NCBI GenBank assembly: GCA_001772665.1
Contig: MEVH01000014.1
Location: 1 to 40,748 of the forward strand
Direction of reading: 5' to 3'
Source: a candidate division WWE3 bacterium RIFCSPLOWO2_01_FULL_39_13
GTDB lineage: Bacteria; Patescibacteriota; WWE3; 2-01-FULL-39-13
Length of the DNA: 40,748 bases
In this document: piece after piece, positions 33,530 to 40,748 of the stretch
How the letters are laid out: every line of letters begins with the position of its first letter
Position numbering within the stretch: the stretch's first letter is position 1
Program-made: the position numbers and the translations under genes
The notes under the pieces: model-generated
What the model was told of the DNA's origin: nothing
The model's input: the letters and a program-made list of their open reading frames with translations, nothing else
The model's database searches: none

Positions 33530-34027
33530 ATGTGGGATAGTATAGGTATGGATCAACTATTAATGTCAAAAGACGTCGATACAACTAAAAACGTGATTTT
33601 GTACATGCTTGGGAAGATGTGGCTTTTTGCAGAGGGGAAAAAGAAACTCATGAAGTTGATGTTCTTGTTGGAGTATTACAATATATCGAGCGGAAAGCTA
33701 TCGACGAAACAATTCCTAGGGAACGATTTCTATATATATAATTACGGTGTTTTTAGCAAAGATATTATGAGATCTATTTCCACTCTTATAGATCAAGGTA
33801 AAATACAGGATGGGTTCCCGTTAATCAATATAGATAGTTCTAAGTCATCACTAGAAAAAAGGGTAAAAGATAAGGTAGATGCCATCCTTGATAAGTTCGG
33901 TAAATTTTCAGGATACCAGCTGGAAGTATCGACCTTAAAAATGCTTGGGATTGAACCTCATGAAAAGAAGAAGTACTTCGGACAAGATATTCCCCAGATT
34001 CTCAATCAGACGAAGGTTGCAGAGTAG
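33530..34027 (+). CDS. Panacea/DUF4065-like antitoxin domain protein
   Basis: 165 residues from ATG at 33530 (ATG at 33548 also possible). KLMKLMFLLEYYNISSGKLS, then FLGNDFYIYNYGVFSKDIMRS and ISTLIDQGKI follow the DUF4065 (Panacea) pattern, in which K-L-x-K-L-x-Y and yGPvs motifs are usual. Panacea domains serve as antitoxins that pair with many unrelated toxins. Here it follows a putative nuclease by 12 nt, as an antitoxin would. Assignment is from pattern only. Confidence 0.6.
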   Translation: MWDSIGMDQLLMSKDVDTTKNVILYMLGKMWLFAEGKKKLMKLMFLLEYYNISSGKLSTKQFLGNDFYIYNYGVFSKDIMRSISTLIDQGKIQDGFPLINIDSSKSSLEKRVKDKVDAILDKFGKFSGYQLEVSTLKMLGIEPHEKKKYFGQDIPQILNQTKVAE

Positions 34028-34054
34028 CCTTATGTCTATAAGTACCCCATAATA

Positions 34055-34083
34055 TTTACCTTTTTGTGTTTCTACCCTATAAT
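34055..34083 (+). promoter_or_regulatory. Promoter of Cys-rich small protein, copy 2
   Basis: TTTACC (34055-34060), 17-nt spacer, TATAAT (34078-34083), then GAAAGGAGG at about 34100-34108 before the ATG at 34118. Confidence 0.65.
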
Positions 34084-34117
34084 ACGTCGTAATCCTAAAG
34101 AAAGGAGGAAAATTGTC

Positions 34118-34219
34118 ATGCGGAAGTTCTGGCGATGCGTCAAGAAGCTTGTGCATCAGGCAATTTGCGGTCGTTGCAAGCGCGACGATCACTGCGGGCA
34201 CTGCCCTTGCTGTCGTTGA
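34118..34219 (+). CDS. Cys-rich 33-residue protein, copy 2
   Basis: ATG at 34118, TGA at 34217-34219, with a strong AAGGAGG. MRKFWRCVKKLVHQA is followed by the same 18-residue end as copy 1, from the Ile before the first Cys: ICGRCKRDDHCGHCPCCR. Cys17, 20, 26, 29, 31 and 32 with His25 and His28 form a compact possible zinc site, and a seventh Cys is at position 7. Amino acids are kept while codons have changed relative to 17600-17707. It ends in a forked hairpin terminator and converges on the glycosyltransferase gene. Function unknown; a nucleic-acid-binding or metal-binding peptide is the simplest guess. Confidence 0.75.
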   Translation: MRKFWRCVKKLVHQAICGRCKRDDHCGHCPCCR

Positions 34220-34247
34220 CAGCGAGCAATGACCCGCACCGGCCTGG

Positions 34248-34305
34248 GCGGTTATGGTGGCTAACAAGCCGATTTACAAAACATAACCGCTCAGGATTTT
34301 TTCTT
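34248..34305 (+). terminator. Forked hairpin terminator, copy 2
   Basis: GCGGTTATG (34248-34256) pairs with CATAACCGC (34282-34290), enclosing TGGCT/AGCC(G), followed by TCAGGATTTTTTCTTT. Positions 34291-34651 are the intact source or sister of the fragment at 13951-14311. Confidence 0.7.
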
Positions 34306-34370
34306 TAAATTTCACAACCTCAACCCTTACGCTATACGTATTCAAAACACTTCAGGTTTATTTTGCTTAC

Positions 34371-35696
34371 TTATTGTCTTTGAGCTCCAAAAAGATAATC
34401 TGCCATTTTTTGATTTGTAGACTCAGGAGAAAAGTTTGATATGGCGACCTCCTTTACTCTCTTCGAAACTGTGGCTCTTGAGGCTGGATCTAATCTCATA
34501 AAGGTTGTTATGTGCTGGCTTAATTTGACAAAATCTTCGTATGGCATTGGTACGTTGGGATTATCCACAAGGTAACCGTCTTGTTCAAAGTATGGTATGA
34601 GTTCAGCTGATCCTCGAGCATTAAAGCCTATTACTGGTAAACCATGCGCTGCGGCTTCAACGGTTACCAGCCCGAATCCTTCTATTGTAGAGGAAATGAA
34701 AAACATGTCAGCGTTTGTATATAATCTGCATAAGTCTCTGTCGGTTGGTCTTTCTATAACAATGACTTTTGTGTTTTTTAGTTCAAGGTTTATAGACCCA
34801 ACACTTTCTTTAACAAATGCTCCGAAAGGACTTTCAGCATCTCCAGCTATGACGAATCCTGCTTTTCTATCTGGATAAGATTCAGCTAAATATTGGTCAA
34901 ATCTTGGAATAAAGTGTAGTAACCTTCCAATTCCTTTTTTTCTTGTAATTCTGCCAGTTGTAAGTATTGTGAATCTATTTTCTAGAGATTCGTCAATTGA
35001 CTTGGCATCGGTTCTTTCAACCTGACAGTTATGACAAAGTTTGGATGCAGGATATACTATTGCTGTTTTTGAAGGCTTGGCTTTTGGAAACACTTTCTCA
35101 AAGGCAGATTTGTTTGCCTGAGAGTTGAAAACTGCATTCAAATTGCAAATACCAGATGCCATCCACAGCCACTTTCTTAACCAATAGAGAGGTTGTGTTG
35201 CAATGTATTTAGCATATTCTTCGGCGGATATCCTGTCTAAGTCAGAGGGTCTTATGTCCAAAGGACTATTCCAGATTACATTGACTAACCTTCTCTGTTC
35301 TGCTGATAACCTTCTAATTAACGCCAAACCTAACATATCAGGGCTATTGACCAGTATAGAATCGAGACCCCCGGTTGTTATGTCTATAAACACACGGTTG
35401 AACTCGTGCATATTTGGCAGTTTATTTAGTGGCCAGCTATTAGCTGCGGTAGCAATAGGCCAAGTTCTAACGTTAGGATCAATAAGTAAAAAATCCTCTT
35501 TAATGAAAGATATCTTTTGTGGAAATACCAGGTCGACCTCAGCTCCCGTTTGTGCTAGAAATTCTGTAAAGGAAAGTACTGTTCTTTGTATTCCTCCATC
35601 TGATCCAGGCGGATATTCCAAGCTAATTAACACACGTTTGTTCGTCAGATCTCTTATAGATGTTTCTGTTTCTTCTTTGTATTCTTGAAACCTCAT
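34371..35696 (-). CDS. GT4-type glycosyltransferase
   Basis: 441 residues with the GT-B fold. The N-terminal domain starts VLISLEYPPGSDGGIQRTVL with the glycine-rich acceptor-side loop. The C-terminal nucleotide-sugar domain has LTTGRITRKKGIGRLL and the E-x7-E motif EGFGLVTVE (Glu339 and Glu347). It would move a sugar from a nucleotide donor to a lipid or other acceptor. No membrane helix. The start ATG overlaps the methyltransferase stop (TAATG), so the two are coupled. Its last 93 codons and downstream flank are duplicated at 13951-14311. Confidence 0.88.
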   Translation of the reverse strand: MRFQEYKEETETSIRDLTNKRVLISLEYPPGSDGGIQRTVLSFTEFLAQTGAEVDLVFPQKISFIKEDFLLIDPNVRTWPIATAANSWPLNKLPNMHEFNRVFIDITTGGLDSILVNSPDMLGLALIRRLSAEQRRLVNVIWNSPLDIRPSDLDRISAEEYAKYIATQPLYWLRKWLWMASGICNLNAVFNSQANKSAFEKVFPKAKPSKTAIVYPASKLCHNCQVERTDAKSIDESLENRFTILTTGRITRKKGIGRLLHFIPRFDQYLAESYPDRKAGFVIAGDAESPFGAFVKESVGSINLELKNTKVIVIERPTDRDLCRLYTNADMFFISSTIEGFGLVTVEAAAHGLPVIGFNARGSAELIPYFEQDGYLVDNPNVPMPYEDFVKLSQHITTFMRLDPASRATVSKRVKEVAISNFSPESTNQKMADYLFGAQRQ

Positions 35697-36571
35697 TATT
35701 TTTCAAGCAGGTGCCAAAAGTATTTTAGTTTACCGGCTTTCATAAGTTCGTGTAGCGCAACACAGGACTTTCTGCTTTCGGTTATAACGGGGGGTACCGT
35801 TTGCTCTTCTTGAAGTCTTTTTGCTGAATTTTCACCCATTCTTCTTGCAGATGGAAAAGTTTGCCTTGTAATATCAAGTGATAGTAATGGCACTCCGAAA
35901 CATGTAGCTTGAAGCATTGCTCGAAACTCATCTAATGTTCTAAATTCAGATATGAACCATCCGCGGTGCATATTATCCAGATGTTTCGCTTCATCTGTTG
36001 TTAAAGGCAGGTCATTTAAAACAACGTCAGCAACAAACAATTTGCCACCTTTTTTTAATACGCGGTAAGCTCCTTGAATTGATTTTGCCTGGTCTGTGGA
36101 ATGACAGAGGCTTTCGCAGAATATAACTATGTTAAAAGAGTTGTCAGGGAAGCATGGCTGGTTGTAATCTCCCAGTATGTACCATAAATTGCTAAGACCA
36201 CTGGAAACTCTATATTTATTTGCCGTTGACGCCTGCGAAGGTGTGATATTAGTGCCGATTACGAGGGAATTCGGATATGCAGTTGCTATTTGGTAGGAAA
36301 TGCTACCGACCCCGCATCCGTTTTCTAAAATAGCCGTGCTTGCTTTCGGGTCTATGTCTAGTAAAGATATGATCTTTTTCGTCATTAGTGTTACTGATTC
36401 AAACTGGTCAATTTCATTACCGTCTGGATGATATCCTGAATGTAGTGCGTACGGTGCGGTATAACCTTTCGGGGCTTGAGTCCAATTTCTATATGCTTTA
36501 TCTGCAAGAGTAAAGTATTCCTGAACACCGTCGGTCACTTCACTCGGAGGGAGAGGAGATAAATTAATCAT
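35696..36571 (-). CDS. SAM-dependent methyltransferase, sterol/tocopherol type
   Basis: 291 residues. YALHSGYHPDG (about 41-51), the SAM motif ILENGCGVGSISYQIA (about 81-96), and TNITPSQASTA follow the pattern of the C-methyltransferases that act on sterols, tocopherol precursors and prenyl diphosphates. CESLCHSTD and RVLKKGGKLFVADVV are motifs II and III. The Asp of the usual D-x-G-C-G is Glu83-Asn here (ENGCG). It is first of a two-gene operon with the glycosyltransferase and diverges from the isoprenyl synthase gene, which makes an isoprenoid acceptor plausible. Confidence 0.75.
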   Translation of the reverse strand: MINLSPLPPSEVTDGVQEYFTLADKAYRNWTQAPKGYTAPYALHSGYHPDGNEIDQFESVTLMTKKIISLLDIDPKASTAILENGCGVGSISYQIATAYPNSLVIGTNITPSQASTANKYRVSSGLSNLWYILGDYNQPCFPDNSFNIVIFCESLCHSTDQAKSIQGAYRVLKKGGKLFVADVVLNDLPLTTDEAKHLDNMHRGWFISEFRTLDEFRAMLQATCFGVPLLSLDITRQTFPSARRMGENSAKRLQEEQTVPPVITESRKSCVALHELMKAGKLKYFWHLLEK

Positions 36572-36637
36572 AGTAATTCTGCGAAATGATGTATACTTTC
36601 TCTACATAAAAGCTTATAGTATGCCTGCGAGTATTAT

Positions 36638-37672
36638 ATGTTGGAGCTCCTTGGTAAGCAAATCGAAGACAGAATTAAATATCCAGCTGTTAAAGATGTA
36701 TACCTGGAGTGGGAAAAAAGAGGACTATTAGAAGAAAGCTTATCGTTCCTTGGAACTTTACCCGAAAATGATGCAGAAGTTGTGGCACACAGTCTCGTTG
36801 CGCATGTTCATAGGGAGAAAAGCTTATTTATGGATCTGGTAGGTGATAATCTTGGTATTGAAGAAGACGTTCGAAAGCCAGTTGCAGTCTCTTCGGATAT
36901 ACTCTGGGCTTTATCTCTTATGATTGATGATATTGAAGATCAAGATTCCGTTAGAGGAAATCTGCCGTCCTGTTGGGCGAAATATGGGAAAGGTGAAACA
37001 ATAGGTGCAGCATTTTCTACATTAGGGTCACTAACGCGATATTTAGCTGACAGATCCCAAAATAAGCATATTCGTTCTGCCTGCATGCACTATGTTGCCT
37101 TAGGGTTAAGATCAATAACCGAGCATAAATATATGGATTTAGATACTCCTATAGGAGTTATCGTCAGCAACTACGAAAACAGATGTGATTTTCATGCGAC
37201 CCTACAGATAGCTGTTTTTCATGACCTGATTTTAAAAGGGAGATATCCTGACTTAAGAGATAAAACTATTGCAGGTTTTCGCTGTATAAACCGGGCAGGG
37301 CAGTTAATTAATGACTTGAAAGATATTGCCCAAGGAGATATCTATGAAAGGGGTTTTAGCGATATAAGAAATGGTGTTCCCACTGTTCCTTTAATTTACT
37401 TGTATAGGAATCTCAATACTTGGCAAACGAGAGCTTTTTTGAATATGTTTGGAAAAGGTTACGTTAATACTGAAGAAAGGCAGCTATTAAATTCTATGGT
37501 GTCGGACAGTAAAGTTATTGAAAGGACAATGGCGCGCATAGGTGATGAATATGAAAAAGGATTGGAGTTTTTGTCAGTAGTAATAGATGACCCGAGTCTT
37601 TTGTGGTTTGAACGATGGGTTGGGTATAAAAAGTCAAGTTTTTTGGTCCAGCTAAGTTCGATTGATAAATGA
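36638..37672 (+). CDS. trans-Isoprenyl diphosphate synthase family protein
   Basis: 344 residues, all-helical. The first Asp-rich motif is Asp97-Asp98-I-E-Asp101 followed by RGNLP (the usual DDxxD...R). The second is NDLKD (Asn225-Asp226-L-K-Asp229) in GQLINDLKDIAQGD. These bind Mg2+ and the allylic and IPP diphosphates. It would extend prenyl chains from C5 units; product length cannot be told. The second motif has Asn in the first place, a common variant. Stop overlaps the next start by 4 nt (ATGA). CPR genomes usually lack a full isoprenoid pathway, so substrates may come from a host. Confidence 0.8.
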   Translation: MLELLGKQIEDRIKYPAVKDVYLEWEKRGLLEESLSFLGTLPENDAEVVAHSLVAHVHREKSLFMDLVGDNLGIEEDVRKPVAVSSDILWALSLMIDDIEDQDSVRGNLPSCWAKYGKGETIGAAFSTLGSLTRYLADRSQNKHIRSACMHYVALGLRSITEHKYMDLDTPIGVIVSNYENRCDFHATLQIAVFHDLILKGRYPDLRDKTIAGFRCINRAGQLINDLKDIAQGDIYERGFSDIRNGVPTVPLIYLYRNLNTWQTRAFLNMFGKGYVNTEERQLLNSMVSDSKVIERTMARIGDEYEKGLEFLSVVIDDPSLLWFERWVGYKKSSFLVQLSSIDK

Positions 37673-38856
37673 GACTAGCTTTACTTTTTCATATAAATAT
37701 TAATCATTTGTCCTTGAGCCCAAGAGAACGCAGCACATATATAGAGTCTGATTTGATAGAGATCTTAAAGGCGATGAGTTTTTGCGTAAATGTATCTATT
37801 TGTACAGAAGATTTATTTATACTAAAGTCCTGGAATCGTGACACTTTCGATTCGCTGGTAAATCATGATTACGTTAAATTCTTGTTAGCTCCACATACAC
37901 ATATATTGCCGATACTATTCCCAGAGAATTATTTGGAGAATGTTTCTTTGGGCAAGATGTTATTAAACCGGCTTGTAAATAAAAGTAAAATTATCAATGT
38001 GGGATATCCTGTAGAGGTTGAGCTGCCGGAGTCTCAAATTAATGATTTATACGGAATTTGGAAGGGTATAGTGCTTGGGGAAACACGGTTAAAAATTGCA
38101 GGTTTAGAGCAAAAAAATTATCCGCCTGTATTTGGCGTACAACAAAATGGAAAGATAATTCGATGTTATTTATCAAGGCGAGAGTTTAATTACAGAAAAT
38201 ACTTACATTTGTATCTCTTGGATAAAAGCACCAAGAAAGAAGTATACGAGGCTGTAAAATCAGATTTTGACGCATATGCCAGTGATCTTTATCTCCTTGC
38301 GAGGATTGATATGGAGGTGTTTTCTTTTAATAAAACTATTCATGGAGGTTCCATTAAGAAAATGGCTGAAAAAGTCAGGATTCTGTATGAATATTTTCTT
38401 AGAAATGGAGTTGAATTTATCCATTTAGATGAATTGGTACCCAGCGATAAAAACTCGCAGTGTCTTTCAAAATACCAGATTAGTTGCAATACGCAAGAAG
38501 ATAATAAATGGGGTAGTCAGGCATTGCAAGATCAGGTAAAAATCCGACTCAATACGCAATCTGTATGCTCTACATGCAGGTATCTGCATCTGTTAAGTTT
38601 GATGTGTTCTGATTACTATTGCACAGAGTCAAAAGATATTGTTCTTACGGGGGAGTCTTTGGCTAGACAGAAAGTTATAATTGTCAAAGATAGAAGATAT
38701 AGAGATCCCGAGTCTAGTGTAAAATTACAATTAGTAGGATCTGAAAATTCTCAGGAAAATAACAGAATAATAAAAAGAATAAAGGATTCGGATATTAAAA
38801 AGTATTTTATACATTACTTAAAGGCTGTAAATGAGGTCGAGAAAATATTAAGATGA
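37669..38856 (+). CDS. GH57-like protein with C-terminal Cys cluster
   Basis: 395 residues. LLFHININHLSLSPRERSTY, then VSICTEDLFILKSWN and FLLAPHTHILPILFP follow the N-terminal pattern of GH57-type glycoside hydrolases and transferases (FHxHxN ... itG ... YaHxiLP), with a changed first motif. About residue 300 on holds CSTCRYLHLLSLMCSDYYC, a likely metal site. The catalytic acids are not identifiable. It is coupled to the isoprenyl synthase (ATGA) and to the Nudix gene (ATGA). A role in sugar handling on the same product is inferred. Confidence 0.5.
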   Translation: MRLALLFHININHLSLSPRERSTYIESDLIEILKAMSFCVNVSICTEDLFILKSWNRDTFDSLVNHDYVKFLLAPHTHILPILFPENYLENVSLGKMLLNRLVNKSKIINVGYPVEVELPESQINDLYGIWKGIVLGETRLKIAGLEQKNYPPVFGVQQNGKIIRCYLSRREFNYRKYLHLYLLDKSTKKEVYEAVKSDFDAYASDLYLLARIDMEVFSFNKTIHGGSIKKMAEKVRILYEYFLRNGVEFIHLDELVPSDKNSQCLSKYQISCNTQEDNKWGSQALQDQVKIRLNTQSVCSTCRYLHLLSLMCSDYYCTESKDIVLTGESLARQKVIIVKDRRYRDPESSVKLQLVGSENSQENNRIIKRIKDSDIKKYFIHYLKAVNEVEKILR

Positions 38857-39365
38857 AAGTAACTGGTGTACATGTTTTACTTATAAATTCAGATAACAAG
38901 TTTTTACTCACTCAAAGGAAGGATGTTCCCTTATGGGTAATTCCAGGTGGGACGGTTGAGAAAAATGAAGATCCCAAAAAAGCCTGTGAAAGGGAGCTTT
39001 TCGAAGAGACACGGGTAAAGGCAGGTAGGCTCATTTTAGCTGCGAAGTACAAAGTGAACAATGGAGTCTATAAAAATTTGTATATTATGCGTGTGCCTGA
39101 ATTTAATATAGATGTTTTTATAGATAAAAAAGAAGTTAAAAGTTATGGATGGTTTACAATCGAAAATCTTCCAAGTCCGATGAGTCTTTATGAGATTTCC
39201 AGGGTTTATGATGCAGTAAACTTTAAAGGCAAGATGATAGAACGAGCTCTAAGCGTAAATATAAAGAAGGAGTTTTTAAACCAGCTGAAAAATCCGTTTA
39301 TATTTCTTTTATTGCTTGCAAGCTTTGTGATAAACAGGCTTACGAACAAAAGCTTTAAATTATAG
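38853..39365 (+). CDS. Nudix hydrolase with a C-terminal membrane helix
   Basis: 170 residues. The Nudix box GGTVEKNEDPKKACERELFE-E (Gly33 to Glu52) has all key residues of G-x5-E-x7-R-E-U-x-E-E. Such enzymes split diphosphates linked to another group. The last 25 residues, FIFLLLLASFVINRL, form a likely membrane anchor, so it may act on a membrane-bound prenyl or sugar diphosphate. It is third in the rightward operon (ATGA overlap) and ends 7 nt before the convergent recombinase pseudogene. Confidence 0.85.
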   Translation: MKVTGVHVLLINSDNKFLLTQRKDVPLWVIPGGTVEKNEDPKKACERELFEETRVKAGRLILAAKYKVNNGVYKNLYIMRVPEFNIDVFIDKKEVKSYGWFTIENLPSPMSLYEISRVYDAVNFKGKMIERALSVNIKKEFLNQLKNPFIFLLLLASFVINRLTNKSFKL

Positions 39366-39372
39366 AGAGTTT

Positions 39373-40326
39373 TTATACATGCTGAAGCATCTCAAGTTCG
39401 ACCCTGCTGATCTCAAACTCAACCTCTCTGTTTCGAAATGCGTCCTTTAGGCGGAGCCAGGAAGAACTATTAACCGATTCTGCTATTGCATCGAACTGCT
39501 TTATCCAGTCATAGTGCAGGTTTTCGTCACTTAAAGACAAGTTCTGAAGTGCGGTATTTATTAAGATCCTTTTCTGCTCTGGTTCAGAACTTTCAAATAA
39601 CTCTCTCGCCCTTGAGGCAAGGTTAAGCACGTAATTTGCGTTGATATAATAGGTTTCGTCGGCTTCACGGGTATTAGACATCTTCCGCTCAAGTATTTCC
39701 TGTTTTGCCCGATACTCTTTTCGTTTTTCTTCATAGAAGCTCTTAGTAATACTACCGTCGAGCATGTCTTCGTACATCCTTTCAATTCTTATTTCGTATT
39801 TTTGGTATTCGGTTTGGTATCTTTCGTGTAAATCCTTCTGAAAATGCTTTTTATCTTCGTGAGATTCTTTTAATGATTGTGTTATTTCTTCTGCTACCGC
39901 TTGAGGCACTTTAATCTGACTGAATATGTCCATAAACTGTTGGGTAAGTTTGTCTTCTGTGTACCATCTCGCCTCGTGTTTACCTTGATACTGTGTGCAG
40001 TGGTAATAGACATATTGTCCCTTTTTCTTTTCTGGTGTGATCATACAGCCACATATGGCACATTTTATTAGACCTCTGTACAAATAGGGGAGTCTGGCAT
40101 ATTTGAATTTCTTCTTATTGTGTCCGGCCTTTACTTCCTGAACTGCATCAAAAAACTCCTTTAAAATGACTCTATCGTACTTGTGCGGGTGCAATTGCCC
40201 ATCGTACAGCATTATTCCGTGATAGAACGGGTTTTTGAGAATTTGATCTACTTTGCTTTTGGTGCATTTCAGGTTGAAGACCTCGACAAGCTTATTTCTG
40301 ATCTCTAGCATCGAGTAGCTTTTAGT
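39373..40326 (-). pseudogene. 5'-truncated serine recombinase
   Basis: Nearly identical to residues about 194 to 487 of the recombinase at 25302-26792, including the zinc ribbon IKCAICGCMITPEKKKGQYV. The first 190 residues, with the catalytic Ser, are missing because an IS200/IS605-type sequence begins at about 40327; homology breaks right after TAGCTTTTAGT. The C-terminus also differs: after SSSWL it reads RLKDAFRNREVEF in place of YIAEDVRK. The change falls at the GAGCCAGG core shared with other copies. Inactive. Confidence 0.9.
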
Positions 40327-40748
40327 CTGCCGTTAAACCCTCCAGCTTCAGCTGGAGGATGGATAGGCGGTACAGACGACCGGTAGGGTACAATAAAAGG
40401 TGTGAGGTTTCAGAAAAGTACACATGCAGTGTATCGTTTGCAATACCATGTCGTCTGGACTCCTCGATATCGTCGGGAGATATTTGTAGAGGGAGTCAAA
40501 CAGTACCTCGAGAAGGTATTACAGCATATTGATATGTTGGACGATGATATCGAGGTACAACAAGTCAATGTTCAAATAGATCATGTACATCTGGTGATGG
40601 TGATACCGCCACGAATTGCCATAGCCGAAGTAGTGCAGTTCATGAAATCACGAACGGGAAATGTTAAATATACTTTTAAAATGTGCGTAGTTAGAAAATA
40701 ATTTTGTGCAATCATTGATCTTGGAAATATTTCTCCGGATTGGAGGTG
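40327..40748 (+). mobile_element. IS200/IS605-family insertion, partial
   Basis: The left end has a hairpin with an 8-bp perfect stem, CCTCCAGC (40339-40346)/GCTGGAGG (40351-40358), with a TTCA loop, the subterminal structure that TnpA of this family recognises. A transposase reading frame follows. The element interrupts the recombinase gene. Its right end is outside the window or lost. Confidence 0.8.
40402..40701 (+). CDS. tnpA: IS200/IS605 TnpA transposase, truncated
   Basis: 99 residues from a GTG at 40402 (AAAAGG upstream), against about 130-150 for the family. It begins YRLQYHVVWTPRYRREIF and has the HUH motif in DHVHLVMVIPP, which binds the metal for single-strand DNA cleavage. The frame ends at 40701 after FMKSRTGNVKYTFK, before the helix with the catalytic Tyr should occur, and no other frame resumes it in the remaining 47 nt. 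So it is truncated and probably inactive. Confidence 0.85.
   Translation: MRFQKSTHAVYRLQYHVVWTPRYRREIFVEGVKQYLEKVLQHIDMLDDDIEVQQVNVQIDHVHLVMVIPPRIAIAEVVQFMKSRTGNVKYTFKMCVVRK

Noticed and set aside
1..40748. CRISPR arrays, rRNA genes, retrons
   Set aside because: No regularly spaced direct repeats, no rRNA motifs, and no reverse transcriptase reading frame were seen.

Overview
The window looks like a chromosome segment of a low-GC bacterium, most plausibly a member of the Candidate Phyla Radiation (Patescibacteria). This is inferred from a divergent but complete CTP synthase, a compact dnaG-rpoD pair, many genes whose start codon lies 5-7 nt after a -10 box (leaderless transcripts), and an accessory pool of large serine recombinases, a DUF5659-type protein and a SpoVG-like protein. 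TAA, TAG and TGA all end clear genes, so the standard stop codons apply.

Layout. 1-7.1 kb is housekeeping: a truncated gene tail, two small overlapping hypothetical genes, pyrG, two leftward hypothetical genes, then dnaG-rpoD. 7.1-8.1 kb holds a PIN toxin/RHH antitoxin pair and tRNA-Asn(GTT). From the 3' end of that tRNA onward the window is a mosaic of mobile DNA. 8.1-12.5 kb is an element with a serine recombinase whose 3' end runs antisense into the tRNA, a winged-helix protein, small accessory proteins and a two-gene unit bounded by inverted hairpin repeats. 12.5-17.8 kb is a patchwork: a GC-rich secreted Trp-rich protein behind a long structured leader, a fragment of a glycosyltransferase gene duplicated from 34 kb, a recombinase remnant, a HExxH protein, and a 35-residue Cys-rich protein. 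18.0-25.1 kb is a type I restriction-modification operon (hsdR-hsdM-hsdS) with a membrane protein and an HNH nuclease. 25.3-32.7 kb is a tightly overlapping leftward operon of an integrative element: SpoVG-like protein, gpII-type replication initiator, excisionase-like HTH, a single-chain restriction-modification enzyme broken by one in-frame TAG, and a serine recombinase. 32.8-34.0 kb carries a PD-(D/E)XK protein next to a Panacea-like (DUF4065) protein, a possible toxin-antitoxin or defence pair, followed by a second copy of the Cys-rich small protein.

34.4-39.4 kb is a divergent cluster: glycosyltransferase and SMT-type methyltransferase leftward, isoprenyl diphosphate synthase, GH57-like protein and Nudix hydrolase rightward. 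It suggests synthesis of a modified isoprenoid or glycolipid. 39.4-40.7 kb is a recombinase gene cut by an IS200/IS605-type insertion.

The points most worth following are: the duplicated Cys-rich microprotein with its own promoter and terminator; apparent swapping of whole promoter-gene-terminator modules at a shared AGGATTTT junction; the recombinase 3' ends that share a GAGCCAG core with tRNA-Asn; the PD-(D/E)XK/Panacea pair; and the isoprenoid cluster.
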